Below are positions 16,701 through 24,149 of a stretch of 64,000 nt of DNA, piece by piece. The notes under the pieces are model-generated. The model ran no database searches and had not been told where the DNA came from. It saw only the letters and a list, made by a program, of their open reading frames with translations. The position numbers and the translations under genes are program-made. Numbering within the stretch: position 1 is the first letter of the stretch; each line of letters begins with the position of its first letter. Origin of the DNA: Candidatus Tepidifontimicrobium thermophilum (GTDB lineage Bacteria; Sysuimicrobiota; Sysuimicrobiia; Sysuimicrobiales; Sysuimicrobiaceae); assembly GCA_031296405.1 (NCBI GenBank), contig JAVKKH010000008.1, forward strand, positions 27,002 through 91,001. The letters are read 5' to 3'.

Positions 16701-16940
16701 CACCTCCAGGACCCGGGCCACGGACGCCGCGGTGAGGGGCTCCAGGTACACCCGGTCCGCAGTCTCGGGGTCGGTCATGATGGTGGCGGGGTTGCTGTTG
16801 ACCAGCACCACCTCCACGCCTTCCTCCGCCAGCGCCCGGCAGGCCTGGGTCCCCGAGTAGTCGAACTCCGCGGCCTGCCCGATGACGATGGGGCCGGAGC
16901 CGATCACCACCACCTTCCGGAGGTCGGCTCGCCTGGGCAC
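13755..16940 (-). CDS. carB: Carbamoyl-phosphate synthase large subunit
   Basis: A 1061-residue ATP-grasp enzyme making carbamoyl phosphate for pyrimidines and arginine. The two homologous synthetase halves each open with a Gly-rich ATP motif: VVVIGSGPIVIGQAAEFDYS at the start and VVLGSGPIRIAQGIEFDYST near the middle. The C-terminal MGS-like allosteric domain is present (VCVPTVGYDPTRPGFRLR). GTG at 16940 gives the family N-terminus VPRRADLRK and leaves one base to the carA stop. The longer frame would extend into carA. No frameshift or loss of key motifs was seen. Confidence 0.97.
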   Translation of the reverse strand: MPRRADLRKVVVIGSGPIVIGQAAEFDYSGTQACRALAEEGVEVVLVNSNPATIMTDPETADRVYLEPLTAASVARVLEVERPQGLLATLGGQVGLNLAAELARLGVLERLGVELLGTPLHAIHDAEDRERFRDLMARIGQPVPESTVASTPEEAVAFAEALGGEVVIRPAFTLGGTGGGLAEGREAVYEVAARGIATSPIGQVLVERSVRGWKEIEYEVVRDADDNAITVCNMENVDPMGVHTGDSIVVAPSLTLSDREHQMLRSAALSIVRALDVRGACNVQFALDPASERYYVIEVNPRLSRSSALASKATGYPIARVAAKIAVGYRLWEIQNPITRGTACFEPALDYVVVKIPRWPFDKFADSDRRLGTQMKSTGEVMAIGRTFTEALLKAARSVEAGGVGLYHPQLAALPDDALWARAQTPCDERLWALAELLRRGADPQELSRRSLVDPFFVWELARVVEVERHLARDRSPEALTEAKRVGMSDAEVARVWGTTEEAVRAYRKSLGLRPSYKLVDTCAGEFPAATPYYYSTYEEEDEAEDDPRPCAVVLGSGPIRIAQGIEFDYSTVHAVRSLREAGLRAVVVNCNPETVSTDFDISDRLYFEPLSVEDVLHVVEKERPVGVLVQFGGQTALNLAGPLHRAGVPVLGTSADSLDISEDREKFDALLSRLGIPRPPGGAVRSPEEARDLVAKVGLPVLVRPSYVLGGRAMRVVYSAEELDRVVRAALAVDPQHPVLVDRYLPGVELEVDAIGDGTHLLVPGVMQHVERAGVHSGDSMTVFPAPHLPPEVASRVVEILQSLNRALGVRGFLNAQFVVHGYRVYLLEANLRASRTVPFVSKVLGIPLVQVATRVMLGASLEELGFPGVYHLPAPRQVGVKAPVFSSEKLPGAEVAVGPEMRSTGEVIGLDRHLPGALYKAFVAAGARLPLQGPLLLSVARRERAEAVRLARRAVAAGLVLWATPGTAEALQRAGLPHRRLDYGEAVAAVRGREVAAVVCVPTVGYDPTRPGFRLRRAAFEARVPCLTSLETAWALLDAVEFAQAAPIPQPTAGPAALG

Positions 16941-16941
16941 G

Positions 16942-18048
16942 TCAGGCCGTCCCCGCCGCGCGCGCGGTCGGGCGCGCGGGCTGCAGGCGCTCCAGGAAGC
17001 GGTCAAACAGGTCCCGGGAGTCCCGGGGCCCGGGCCGGGCCTCCGGGTGGAACTGCACCGCGAACACTGGCAAAGCTTCGTGTGCGAGGCCCTCCACGGT
17101 GCCGTCGTGCAGGTTGCGGTGGGTCACCCGCAGGCCGGTGCCGGCCAGGCTCGCCTCGTCCACCGCGTAGCCGTGGTTCTGGGTGGTGATGCGCACGCGC
17201 CCTGTGTCCACGTCCAGCACCGGGTGGTTGGAGCCCCGGTGTCCGAAGGGCAGCTTGAAGGTCCTCGCCCCTGCGGCCAGGGCCACCAGCTGGTTGCCCA
17301 GACACACGCCGAACACCGGCACCCGCCCCCACAGGGCCCGGACCTCCCGGGCCGTGGCCTGCAGGCGCGCGGGGTCGCCCGGGCCGTTGCTCACCACCAC
17401 GCCGTCGGGGTTCAAACTCAGAATCTCCCGGGCCGTGGCGCGGTGGGGGACCACCACCACCTCGCAGCCCCTGGCGTGCAGCTCCCGTGCGATGCCGAGC
17501 TTGAGCCCGCAGTCCACCACGGCCACCCTGGGGCCCTCGCCGGGCAACGTGAAGGGAGCGGGCGGGGAGACCTCCTCCACCACGTCCACGCACGACAGGT
17601 CCGGCACCGACCGGGCCTGTTCCACCAGCTCCCGTGGGTCCCGGGCTCCCGTGGCCAGCACGCCCCGCTTGAGCCCGCCGGCCCTCAGGTGGCGGACCAG
17701 CTTCCGGGTGTCCACCCCTTCCAGCGCCACCACGCCCCAACGCCTCAGGTAGTCGGACAGGGGGATGCGGCCGGCCCAGTGCCACGTGTACGGGCTGCAG
17801 TGGCGCACCACGAACCCGCGCAGGAACGGCCGCCGGGACTCCGCCCAGCCGGGCTCGACCCCGTAGGTGCCCATCATGGGGAAGGCCATCACCACGATCT
17901 GGCCCGCGTACGAGGGGTCCGTGAGGACCTCCGGATATCCGGTCATGCTGGTGGTGAACACCACCTCGCCCGCGGCCTCGCCCTCCGCCCCCACGCTGCG
18001 GCCCCGCAGCACCAGCCCGTCCTCCAGCGCCAGGTACGCCTCCGTCAC
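16942..18048 (-). CDS. carA: Carbamoyl-phosphate synthase small (glutaminase) subunit
   Basis: A 368-residue class I glutamine amidotransferase subunit that delivers ammonia to CarB. The N-terminal CPSase_sm domain begins AYLALEDGLVLRGRSVG with TSMTGYPEVLTDPSY. The glutaminase half has NGPGDP, the nucleophile in FGVCLGNQLVALA (C249) and FAVQFHPEA for the His-Glu pair. GTG at 18048 sits six bases after GGAGG; upstream codons fall in the promoter region. First gene of carAB, with two ARG-box-like palindromes and a promoter just upstream. Confidence 0.96.
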   Translation of the reverse strand: MTEAYLALEDGLVLRGRSVGAEGEAAGEVVFTTSMTGYPEVLTDPSYAGQIVVMAFPMMGTYGVEPGWAESRRPFLRGFVVRHCSPYTWHWAGRIPLSDYLRRWGVVALEGVDTRKLVRHLRAGGLKRGVLATGARDPRELVEQARSVPDLSCVDVVEEVSPPAPFTLPGEGPRVAVVDCGLKLGIARELHARGCEVVVVPHRATAREILSLNPDGVVVSNGPGDPARLQATAREVRALWGRVPVFGVCLGNQLVALAAGARTFKLPFGHRGSNHPVLDVDTGRVRITTQNHGYAVDEASLAGTGLRVTHRNLHDGTVEGLAHEALPVFAVQFHPEARPGPRDSRDLFDRFLERLQPARPTARAAGTA

Positions 18049-18061
18049 CCTGCACCTCCGT

Positions 18062-18096
18062 GGCATGAGTATGCACGATACTGCATAGATATGCAA
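18062..18096 (-). promoter_or_regulatory. carAB promoter with paired ARG-box-like operators
   Basis: On the minus strand TTGCAT (18091-18096) and CATACT (18068-18073) are 17 bases apart, a plausible -35/-10 pair. Overlapping them are two palindromes of the form TGCAT-N4-ATGCA. One is perfect at 18082-18095; the other has one mismatch at 18062-18075. Their centres are 20 bases apart, about two helical turns. Arginine repressor sites come as such tandem A/T-rich palindromes and carAB is a known ArgR target. The ArgR assignment is inference; no argR gene is in the window. Confidence 0.55.
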
Positions 18097-18238
18097 CGCC
18101 GGACGCGCCTCACCGGCGGGTCCGCGCCGCGTGCGGCCGGACGGAAGTGCACCTGTACGTCGGGGGAACCCGTGGGGTCGGCAGGACACCAGCCATAGCT
18201 CCCTCCCGGAGAGCCTTCATGGCGTTTTGGACAGTCTA

Positions 18239-18955
18239 TCAGTGGTCGGTGCGGGAAGTAAAGCCCCGGAGGCACAGGACCACCGCCGCGGCGGCCACCG
18301 CGGCGGTCTCCGTGCGCAGCACCAGCGGCCCCAGGCTGCACAGGGTGCCCACCTCTTCCAGCCGGGCCACCTCCGCGGCGTCGAAGCCGCCCTCCGGCCC
18401 CACGAACAGCGCCAGGTCGCAGGCGGAGGACTCCCTCACCAGGTCCGCCAGGGGACGCCCTCCGCTTTCCCACAGGACCAGCCGCAGCTGGTGCGCCCGG
18501 AACCGCTCCACAGCCTGGGGGAAGTCCACCACGCGCTCCACCTCCGGAACCGTGGGACGGCCGCACTGCTTGGCCGCCTCCGCCACCACCCGGCGCCAGC
18601 GCTCGGAGCGGTCTCCAGTCGCGACGGTGCGCCGGGTCCGCACCGGGACGAAGCTTGCGACCCCCAGCTCCGTGCCCATGCGGACCACCAGGTCCATGCG
18701 GTCTCCCTTGGGCACGCCCTGATACAGGGTGAGCCGGTACGGGAGGGAGGCTGCGGGCAAAGCGCGCACCACCCGCGCCCGCGCGGGCGCGACCTCCACC
18801 AGCTCCGCCTCCCACTGGCTTCCCGCGCCGTCGAAGGCCAGGAACCGGTCGCCTGGCTGTAGCCGCAGCACCCGCACCGCGTGGCGGGCCTGGCGGGGGT
18901 CCAGGAGCAGCCAGGTGGGATCGCGGGGGTCCGGTCTAGCCAGAAGGCGCCGCAC
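18239..18955 (-). CDS. rsmE: 16S rRNA m3U1498 methyltransferase RsmE
   Basis: A 238-residue SPOUT methyltransferase. The N-terminal PUA-like part begins [19 protein letters not shown] with HAVRVLRLQPGDRF. The knotted SAM domain has KGDRMDLVVRMGTELGV, AAKQCGRPTVPEV, LFVGPEGGFDAAEV and LGPLVLRTETAAV, all family hallmarks. GTG at 18955 follows GGGCGGG and overlaps the end of prmA by 20 bases, so the genes are coupled. dnaJ-prmA-rsmE is a conserved order in Gram-positive-type genomes. A 190-base stretch downstream leads to the carAB promoter. Confidence 0.94.
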   Translation of the reverse strand: MRRLLARPDPRDPTWLLLDPRQARHAVRVLRLQPGDRFLAFDGAGSQWEAELVEVAPARARVVRALPAASLPYRLTLYQGVPKGDRMDLVVRMGTELGVASFVPVRTRRTVATGDRSERWRRVVAEAAKQCGRPTVPEVERVVDFPQAVERFRAHQLRLVLWESGGRPLADLVRESSACDLALFVGPEGGFDAAEVARLEEVGTLCSLGPLVLRTETAAVAAAAVVLCLRGFTSRTDH

Positions 18956-19844
18956 GGTTTTGCCCGCCCGCGGCGCGCAGCACCGCGGCCCTCCACTCGC
19001 CGTCCCGCAGCAGGCGCTCCACCCGCAGGCCGTGCGCTGCGGCGGCCTCCAGGACCGACTTCGCGTTGCCGGCCACCATCCCCGATACCACCCAGGCACC
19101 GCCCGGCCGCAGGTGACGGCCCACCAGGGGCACTGCCCGGAGCAGCACCTCCGCGGTGATGTTCATCAGCACCACGTCCGCCCGGCCCCGCACCGGTCCG
19201 AACAGGTCCCCGCACCGCACCACCACCCGGTCGCTCACGCGGTTGGCCCGCGCGTTGGCCCGCGCGATCTGGCAGGCCAGCCGGTCGCAGTCCACCGCCA
19301 GCACCCGCGCGCCCAGCTTGGCCGCGGCGATGGCCAGGATTCCGGACCCGGTCCCCACGTCCAACACCCGCGCACCCCTTCGCACCAGGTCAGGCAGCAC
19401 CCGCAGGCACAGCCGCGTGGACTCGTGCAGCCCCGTACCGAAGGCCATGCCCGGGTTCAGCACGAGAACCAAGGCCCCGCCGCCACGGCGGTGGTGGGCC
19501 CAGGGCGGCCGGACGAGGAACCGACCCACCCGGAACGGCTGGAAGTGCCGCCGCCACGCGGTCTCCCACGGCTGTCCCGGGATGGTCCTGACCCGGACCT
19601 GGCAGGCGCCCGGATCCAGCCCCCACACCGCCACCTGCCGGATGCGCCCAAGTAGGGCCTCCACGCACCGGCGGGACACCGGGTCATCCGGAAGCCACGC
19701 CACCAGCCTCACCCCGCCGTCCCCCCGCTCCTCCGCCCACCCCGGTACCAGCTCGACCAGCAGTGCCGCTGCCACCTCCGCGGCCTCGGGCGAGGTCACC
19801 ACGGACACCTCTAGCCAGGACGAACTGGCCTTGCCCGGCCTCAC
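18936..19844 (-). CDS. prmA: Ribosomal protein L11 methyltransferase PrmA
   Basis: A 302-residue class I SAM methyltransferase. The substrate-recognition N-terminal domain includes [15 protein letters not shown], then the catalytic domain with [37 protein letters not shown] (SAM motif I) and [13 protein letters not shown], the PrmA form of motif IV. It methylates L11. GTG at 19844 overlaps the dnaJ stop in GTGA. Length normal. Fourth-base coupling on both sides places it firmly in the hrcA-dnaJ operon. Confidence 0.95.
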   Translation of the reverse strand: MRPGKASSSWLEVSVVTSPEAAEVAAALLVELVPGWAEERGDGGVRLVAWLPDDPVSRRCVEALLGRIRQVAVWGLDPGACQVRVRTIPGQPWETAWRRHFQPFRVGRFLVRPPWAHHRRGGGALVLVLNPGMAFGTGLHESTRLCLRVLPDLVRRGARVLDVGTGSGILAIAAAKLGARVLAVDCDRLACQIARANARANRVSDRVVVRCGDLFGPVRGRADVVLMNITAEVLLRAVPLVGRHLRPGGAWVVSGMVAGNAKSVLEAAAAHGLRVERLLRDGEWRAAVLRAAGGQNRAAPSG

Positions 19845-20935
19845 GACAGCAGGTCCTTCACGCGGTCGGAGAACTTGCGGCGCTGGGGCTTGACGTCCAG
19901 GCCCATGGTCCTGGCCAGTTCCAGCAGCAGCCGGCGCTGCTCCCCGGTGAGCTGTCGGGGGATCTCCACCCGCACCCGGAAGTGCAGGTCGCCCCGGCGC
20001 CCCTGCAGGTCAGGCATGCCGCGGCCCTTCAGGGTCAGCACCTCTCCGGGCTGCACGCCTGCGGGCAGGGTGACCCGCTCCGGACCGTCCAGGGTGGGGA
20101 CCTCCACCTCGTCGCCCAGGGCCGCCTGGACCATGGAGACGGTCAGATCCGCGTAGAGGTCGCGTCCCTTCCGGTGGAAGACCGGGTGCCGGCTCAGGTG
20201 CAGCACCACGTACAGGTCTCCCCGGGGCCCGCCGTGCACACCCGCCTCGCCCTCCTCCGGAACGCGCAGCGTGGTGCCGTCTTCCGCGCCCGGTGGCACC
20301 CGCACGGTCACCGTGCGCTGCGCCTCCACGCGCCCGGCACCTCCGCACCGGGCGCACGGGTTCACCAGGATCGTGCCCTCGCCGCCGCAGCGGGGGCACG
20401 TGGTGATCTGGGTGAAGTGGCCGAACGCGGTCCTCCGGGAGTACCGCACCTGCCCCGACCCGGCGCAGGACGGGCATTCCCGCAGCCCGCCGCCTCGCTC
20501 CGCGCCGGTTCCGAAACACGACGGGCACGTCTCCAGCCGCGTGACCTCCACCGACCGCTCCGCCCCCCGTGCGGCCTCCTCCAGGGTCACCTCCAGGTCG
20601 TACCGGAGGTCGGCACCGCGCTGAGGCCCGCGCTCCTGACGCGGCGCGGCCCCCCCGAAGAAGGCCTCGAACAGCTCCTCGAAGGGGCTGCGGAAGTCAA
20701 ACGGGCCAGGCGCGGGCGTGCCCCTGCGGCCCAGGCGGTCGTACTCCGCGCGTTTCTGAGGGTCTGACAGAACCTGGTAGGCCTCGTTGATCTCCTTGAA
20801 ACGTTCCTCCGCCTGCGGGTCGTCCTTGCGCACGTCAGGGTGGTACTCGCGGGCCAGGCGGCGGTAAGCCGCCTTGATCTCCTCCAGCGAGGCGTCCCGC
20901 GGAACGTTCAGGACCTCGTAGTAGTCGCGCGGCAT
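19841..20935 (-). CDS. dnaJ: Chaperone protein DnaJ
   Basis: A 364-residue type I DnaJ. J domain with HPD at residues 32-34, a short Gly/Phe region, the zinc-finger domain with four repeats ([32 protein letters not shown]), then the client-binding C-terminal domain. It stimulates DnaK ATPase and binds unfolded proteins. It follows hrcA after 126 bases; grpE and dnaK, which usually lie between them, are absent and must be elsewhere. The Shine-Dalgarno is weak. Heat regulation through the CIRCE upstream of hrcA is likely. Confidence 0.96.
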   Translation of the reverse strand: MPRDYYEVLNVPRDASLEEIKAAYRRLAREYHPDVRKDDPQAEERFKEINEAYQVLSDPQKRAEYDRLGRRGTPAPGPFDFRSPFEELFEAFFGGAAPRQERGPQRGADLRYDLEVTLEEAARGAERSVEVTRLETCPSCFGTGAERGGGLRECPSCAGSGQVRYSRRTAFGHFTQITTCPRCGGEGTILVNPCARCGGAGRVEAQRTVTVRVPPGAEDGTTLRVPEEGEAGVHGGPRGDLYVVLHLSRHPVFHRKGRDLYADLTVSMVQAALGDEVEVPTLDGPERVTLPAGVQPGEVLTLKGRGMPDLQGRRGDLHFRVRVEIPRQLTGEQRRLLLELARTMGLDVKPQRRKFSDRVKDLLS

Positions 20936-21061
20936 CGCCTGCGGTCACCCCCTGGCGGCGGGGCCTGCAGCCGACCTCCCCTGGCCCGCCCCACGCACGC
21001 GCCATCTAAGTAGGGTACCCCAATAACGGAAACGTCGGCCGGTGCCTGGGCCCTCCGGCCC

Positions 21062-22108
21062 CTACACCGCGTAACTGAGGCTGTGGGAGAGGGCCTGGGC
21101 CAGGTAGCGGACCAGGGCGATGGTCCGCGCGTAGGGCATGCGGGTGGGCCCCACCACGCCCACCACGCCGACGGTACGGCCCCGGACGCGGTAGGCGGCA
21201 GCCACCACGCTGCAACTCCACATCTCGCCCACCGGGTTCTCCCGCCCGATCCGGACGTGGACGTCCGTGGGGGCCGGAAGGAGGACGTCCCGGAGCACCT
21301 CCTCCCGGTCCAGGGCAGCCAGCACCGGCCGCGCGCGGCGCACGTCCTGGAACTCCGGCTGCTTGAGGATGTTGGACACGCCCTCCACGAAGAACCGCAC
21401 GCCGGTCCGCAGGCCCCCGTAGCGGCGCAGCTGCGCTACGACCGCCTTCACCAGGTCCGCCTGGTCGGGCACGGCCGCGGCGATCCGTTCCGCCACCCCG
21501 TCCGTGATCTCCGACACGGACAGACCTGCCAGGGCCCGGGTGAGCAGCTGGGAGACCTGACGGAGGTCGTCCTCCGTGGCCGGCCGCTGCAGCCGGACCA
21601 CGCGCTGCTCCACCGCCCCTTCCGCGACGACCAACAAAAGCGCCCGCTGGTCCGACAGAGGAACGAGGTGCAGGCGCTGGAGACGTCGAGGCCCGTCCGG
21701 GGTGCTGGCCACCGACGGGTAGTCCGTGAGGGAGGCCAGGGTCTGGACCGCCTCGGCCAGGGCGTCCTCCGGGTGGTCCTTGGACTGCATCCGGCGACGG
21801 ATGCGCTCGCGTTCTGCCGCGCTCAGCCGCTGCTCCACGCCTGCGGCCGGGTGACCGGCCATCAGCCAGTCCACGTACAGGCGGTAGGCGCGGTCCGTGG
21901 GCACCCGTCCCGCGGAGGTGTGCGGCTGGTACAGGTAGCCCATCTCCGTGAGGGCGTGCATTCCGTTGCGGATGGTGGCCGCACTCACGCCGAGCCCGTA
22001 ACGCTGGCACAGGGCTTCCGAGGCCACGGGCTCCGCCCGGGCCACGTACTCCTGGATCACCGCCCACAGGATCTGCTGCTTACGCGCGTCCAGCTCCCGC
22101 GCCAGCAT
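21062..22108 (-). CDS. hrcA: Heat-inducible transcription repressor HrcA
   Basis: A 348-residue repressor. The N-terminal winged helix shows RKQQILWAVIQEYVARAEPV and VSAATIRNGMHALTEMGYL, followed by QPHTSAGRVPTDRAYRLYVD, which is diagnostic. The remainder is the dimerisation and GAF-like part, ending in IGPTRMPYA-type sequence. HrcA binds CIRCE and needs GroEL for activity. ATG at 22108 lacks an obvious ribosome binding site; a GTG four codons upstream is an alternative. The gene is preceded by its own CIRCE, indicating autoregulation. Confidence 0.95.
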   Translation of the reverse strand: MLARELDARKQQILWAVIQEYVARAEPVASEALCQRYGLGVSAATIRNGMHALTEMGYLYQPHTSAGRVPTDRAYRLYVDWLMAGHPAAGVEQRLSAAERERIRRRMQSKDHPEDALAEAVQTLASLTDYPSVASTPDGPRRLQRLHLVPLSDQRALLLVVAEGAVEQRVVRLQRPATEDDLRQVSQLLTRALAGLSVSEITDGVAERIAAAVPDQADLVKAVVAQLRRYGGLRTGVRFFVEGVSNILKQPEFQDVRRARPVLAALDREEVLRDVLLPAPTDVHVRIGRENPVGEMWSCSVVAAAYRVRGRTVGVVGVVGPTRMPYARTIALVRYLAQALSHSLSYAV

Positions 22109-22152
22109 GGCCAAAACCACACCGACGGCTCTCGCTCCTCGAGCCCCTCCGC

Positions 22153-22179
22153 CTAGCACTCAGGCGCCCAGAGTGCTAA
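22153..22179. promoter_or_regulatory. CIRCE element (HrcA operator)
   Basis: CTAGCACTC (22153-22161), nine bases, then GAGTGCTAA (22171-22179). This matches the CIRCE consensus TTAGCACTC-N9-GAGTGCTAA at 17 of 18 arm positions. It lies between the promoter and start of hrcA, the standard place for HrcA autorepression and control of the following dnaJ. Confidence 0.95.
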
Positions 22180-22190
22180 CTCCCGCGCCC

Positions 22191-22220
22191 ACGGTAGCAT
22201 CCGCGCTGTTGGCCGGTCAA
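22191..22220 (-). promoter_or_regulatory. Putative hrcA promoter
   Basis: Minus-strand TTGACC (22215-22220) and TACCGT (22191-22196) with an 18-base spacer. The -35 is a near match and the -10 is weak. A start site would fall just before the CIRCE. The -35 overlaps the murJ stop codon. Confidence 0.5.
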
Positions 22221-23758
22221 GCGCGGGACGACGCGGCGCCCCGACGGAACAGGCCCACGACCACCCGCAGCTCCTCGATGCGGGTCAGGGCGCTGGCCAC
22301 TAGGTACGCGGCACCGCCGGCAGCCAGGGCGAAGGCCAGCTGCACCAGTTGGCCCCGAAGGCGCTGGGGATCCACCCACCCTCCCGCTCCCTGTGCCGCG
22401 GCCCAGGCGGCTAGGCCGCACAGTGCCGCGGCGGCCATCGCCCGTGCCACGCTGCGCCCCACCCGGCGGCCCTCCAGCGAGCCCAGCCGCCGCCGGGCCA
22501 GCCACAGCAGCGTCGCCACGTTGACGGTGGAGACTGCGCTGGTGGCCAAGGCGATCCCCATGTGGCCCCACCACCTCATGAACAGCCAGTCCAGCACCGC
22601 GTTCAGGACGATCATGGCCGCACCCACCCGCACGGGCGTCGCCATGTCGTGCAGGGCGTAGAAGACCCGGGTGACCACGGTGTAGCACGCCACCGACACG
22701 AGCCCGACCCCGTAGGCGGCCACCGCCCCCGCCACCGCGTCCGTGGCCTCCGGGCCGAAGGCGTACCGTTCAAAGAGGACCCGTACCAGCAGGTCGGGCA
22801 CCGACACGTACAGGGCCAGCACGGGCGCGGTGGCGAACACTGCCGCCCGCAGCCCCAACGACGCGGTCCGACGTAGGGATTCCAGGTCCCCAGTGCCGGC
22901 GTGGCGCGACAGGTGGGGGAAGATGGCGGTGGCGATGGAGATGGCGAAGAACCCCACGGGGGCCTGGACCACCTCGTACGCGTAGTCCAGCACCGCCACC
23001 GCGTTCACCGTGCCGCCCGGGAGGTACGAGGCGAACACGCGGTCCACGTAGCTGTTGACCTCCACCACCGCCAGGCCCATCATGGCCGGCAGGGCCAAGC
23101 GCACCACCTCCCGCAGGGCCGGGTGCCGGAGTTCCAGCCGGGGCCGGTAGCGGAGGCCGGCGCGCAGCGCCGCGGGGACCTGCACCAGGCACTGCGCCGC
23201 GGTGCCCAGTACCCACGCCACCGCGAGCCCGCGGATGTCCCACAGGGGTGCCAGGACCACAGAGGCCCCGATGATCACCAGGTTGAACAGCAGGGGCGCT
23301 AGAGCCGGTACGGTGAACTGCTGGTGGGACTGCAGGTATCCGGTGAGGAACAGGGAGACGCCGAGGAAGAACATCGCCACGAACAGGATCCGGGTGAGTT
23401 CCGTGGCCAGCTCCAGGAGCCGCGGCGCCGCCGCGAACCCCGGCGCCGCCACCGGGATCACCCAGGGCGCCACCGCCTGGCCCGCCGCCACCATCGCCAG
23501 CCCCACCAGCAGGACGAAGGTCAGCAGGTTGTTGACCACGCGGTCGGTCTCCGCGGGGTCCCCGCGGGTGAGGTACCGGGTGATGGTGGGGATGAACACG
23601 ATGCTCAGGGTGCCGCCCATCAGCAGCCGCTGCACGAAGAACGGCACCGAGTAGGCCACCACGTAGGCGGCCTTGGCGTCGCCGGCGCCGAACAGGGCCG
23701 CCACGGTAGCTTCGCGCACCACCCCCAGCAGGCGGCTCGCGACCGCCGCGGCGGCCAT
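22217..23758 (-). CDS. murJ: Lipid II flippase MurJ (MviN)
   Basis: A 513-residue MOP-superfamily membrane protein with about 14 hydrophobic segments, required to flip lipid II for peptidoglycan. Landmarks are SRLLGVVREATVAALFGAG at the N-terminus, FIPTITRYL, and MATPVRVGAAMIVLNAVLDW toward the C-terminal half. ATG at 23758 is the first canonical start but leaves almost nothing before the first helix and has no good ribosome binding site. In the same frame an ATC at 23825-23827 lies six bases after GGAGG, and no ATG, GTG or TTG occurs between; a start there would add 23 residues. Confidence 0.92.
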   Translation of the reverse strand: MAAAAVASRLLGVVREATVAALFGAGDAKAAYVVAYSVPFFVQRLLMGGTLSIVFIPTITRYLTRGDPAETDRVVNNLLTFVLLVGLAMVAAGQAVAPWVIPVAAPGFAAAPRLLELATELTRILFVAMFFLGVSLFLTGYLQSHQQFTVPALAPLLFNLVIIGASVVLAPLWDIRGLAVAWVLGTAAQCLVQVPAALRAGLRYRPRLELRHPALREVVRLALPAMMGLAVVEVNSYVDRVFASYLPGGTVNAVAVLDYAYEVVQAPVGFFAISIATAIFPHLSRHAGTGDLESLRRTASLGLRAAVFATAPVLALYVSVPDLLVRVLFERYAFGPEATDAVAGAVAAYGVGLVSVACYTVVTRVFYALHDMATPVRVGAAMIVLNAVLDWLFMRWWGHMGIALATSAVSTVNVATLLWLARRRLGSLEGRRVGRSVARAMAAAALCGLAAWAAAQGAGGWVDPQRLRGQLVQLAFALAAGGAAYLVASALTRIEELRVVVGLFRRGAASSRA

Positions 23759-23839
23759 GATGCCCGCCGCCTTCGCGATCTGCCTAGGGGCCCCGGTGTG
23801 GGCTTCTGGCGTGGCTTGCAGGCGGATGGGCCACCTCCG

Positions 23840-23868
23840 GCTGCGGTCGGCTGCCGATATGGTACAAT
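23840..23868 (+). promoter_or_regulatory. rpsT promoter with extended -10
   Basis: TACAAT at 23863-23868 is preceded by TGG, giving an extended -10 (TGnTACAAT), 36 bases before the rpsT start. The -35 region (around 23840-23845) is poor, as often with extended -10 promoters. It is a rare A/T-rich patch in this sequence. Confidence 0.6.
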
Positions 23869-23903
23869 GCGCCGGGACCGTCGGTGAGAGGAGGTCGCAC
23901 GGC

Positions 23904-24149
23904 GTGGCGAAGCGGAGTCGTTCGGCGCTCAAGCGGTTGCGGCAGACGGTCAGGCGGACCCTGCGCAACCGTGCGGTGAAGTCCAAGGTGAAGACGCTCG
24001 TCAAGAAGGCCCGGAGCACCCGGGATCTGGAAGCCCTGCGAGCCGCGGTGAAGGCTATCGACAAGGCCGCGGCCAAGGGGATCCTGCACCGCAACACCGC
24101 AGCCCGCAAGAAGAGCCGGCTGATGCGGGCCGTTCTGCAGCCCGGCTAG
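23904..24149 (+). CDS. rpsT: 30S ribosomal protein S20
   Basis: An 81-residue basic protein, MAKRSRSALKRLRQTVRR at the start, then NRAVKSKVKTLVKKA and GILHRNTAARKKSRLMRAV, the S20 pattern of three long helices binding 16S rRNA. GTG at 23904 follows GAGAGGAGG. It stands alone on the plus strand between minus-strand murJ and holA, the common arrangement with holA convergent. Its TAG stop overlaps the holA stop by two bases. Confidence 0.97.
   Translation: MAKRSRSALKRLRQTVRRTLRNRAVKSKVKTLVKKARSTRDLEALRAAVKAIDKAAAKGILHRNTAARKKSRLMRAVLQPG

Noticed and set aside
14001..17189. A 1062-codon open frame antisense to carB, and many other long antisense frames (for example opposite mutL, lon and thrS)
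   Set aside because: In GC-rich DNA, antisense and alternate frames of real genes stay open. These products are low-complexity (Pro/Arg/Gly/His rich), match no fold, and lack ribosome binding sites, while the opposite strand encodes conserved proteins.
18129..18240. A 36-codon minus-strand frame beginning with ATG between rsmE and carA
   Set aside because: No ribosome binding site, composition like random GC-rich DNA and no structure suggestive of a leader peptide. Apart from the carAB control region I see nothing definite in this gap.
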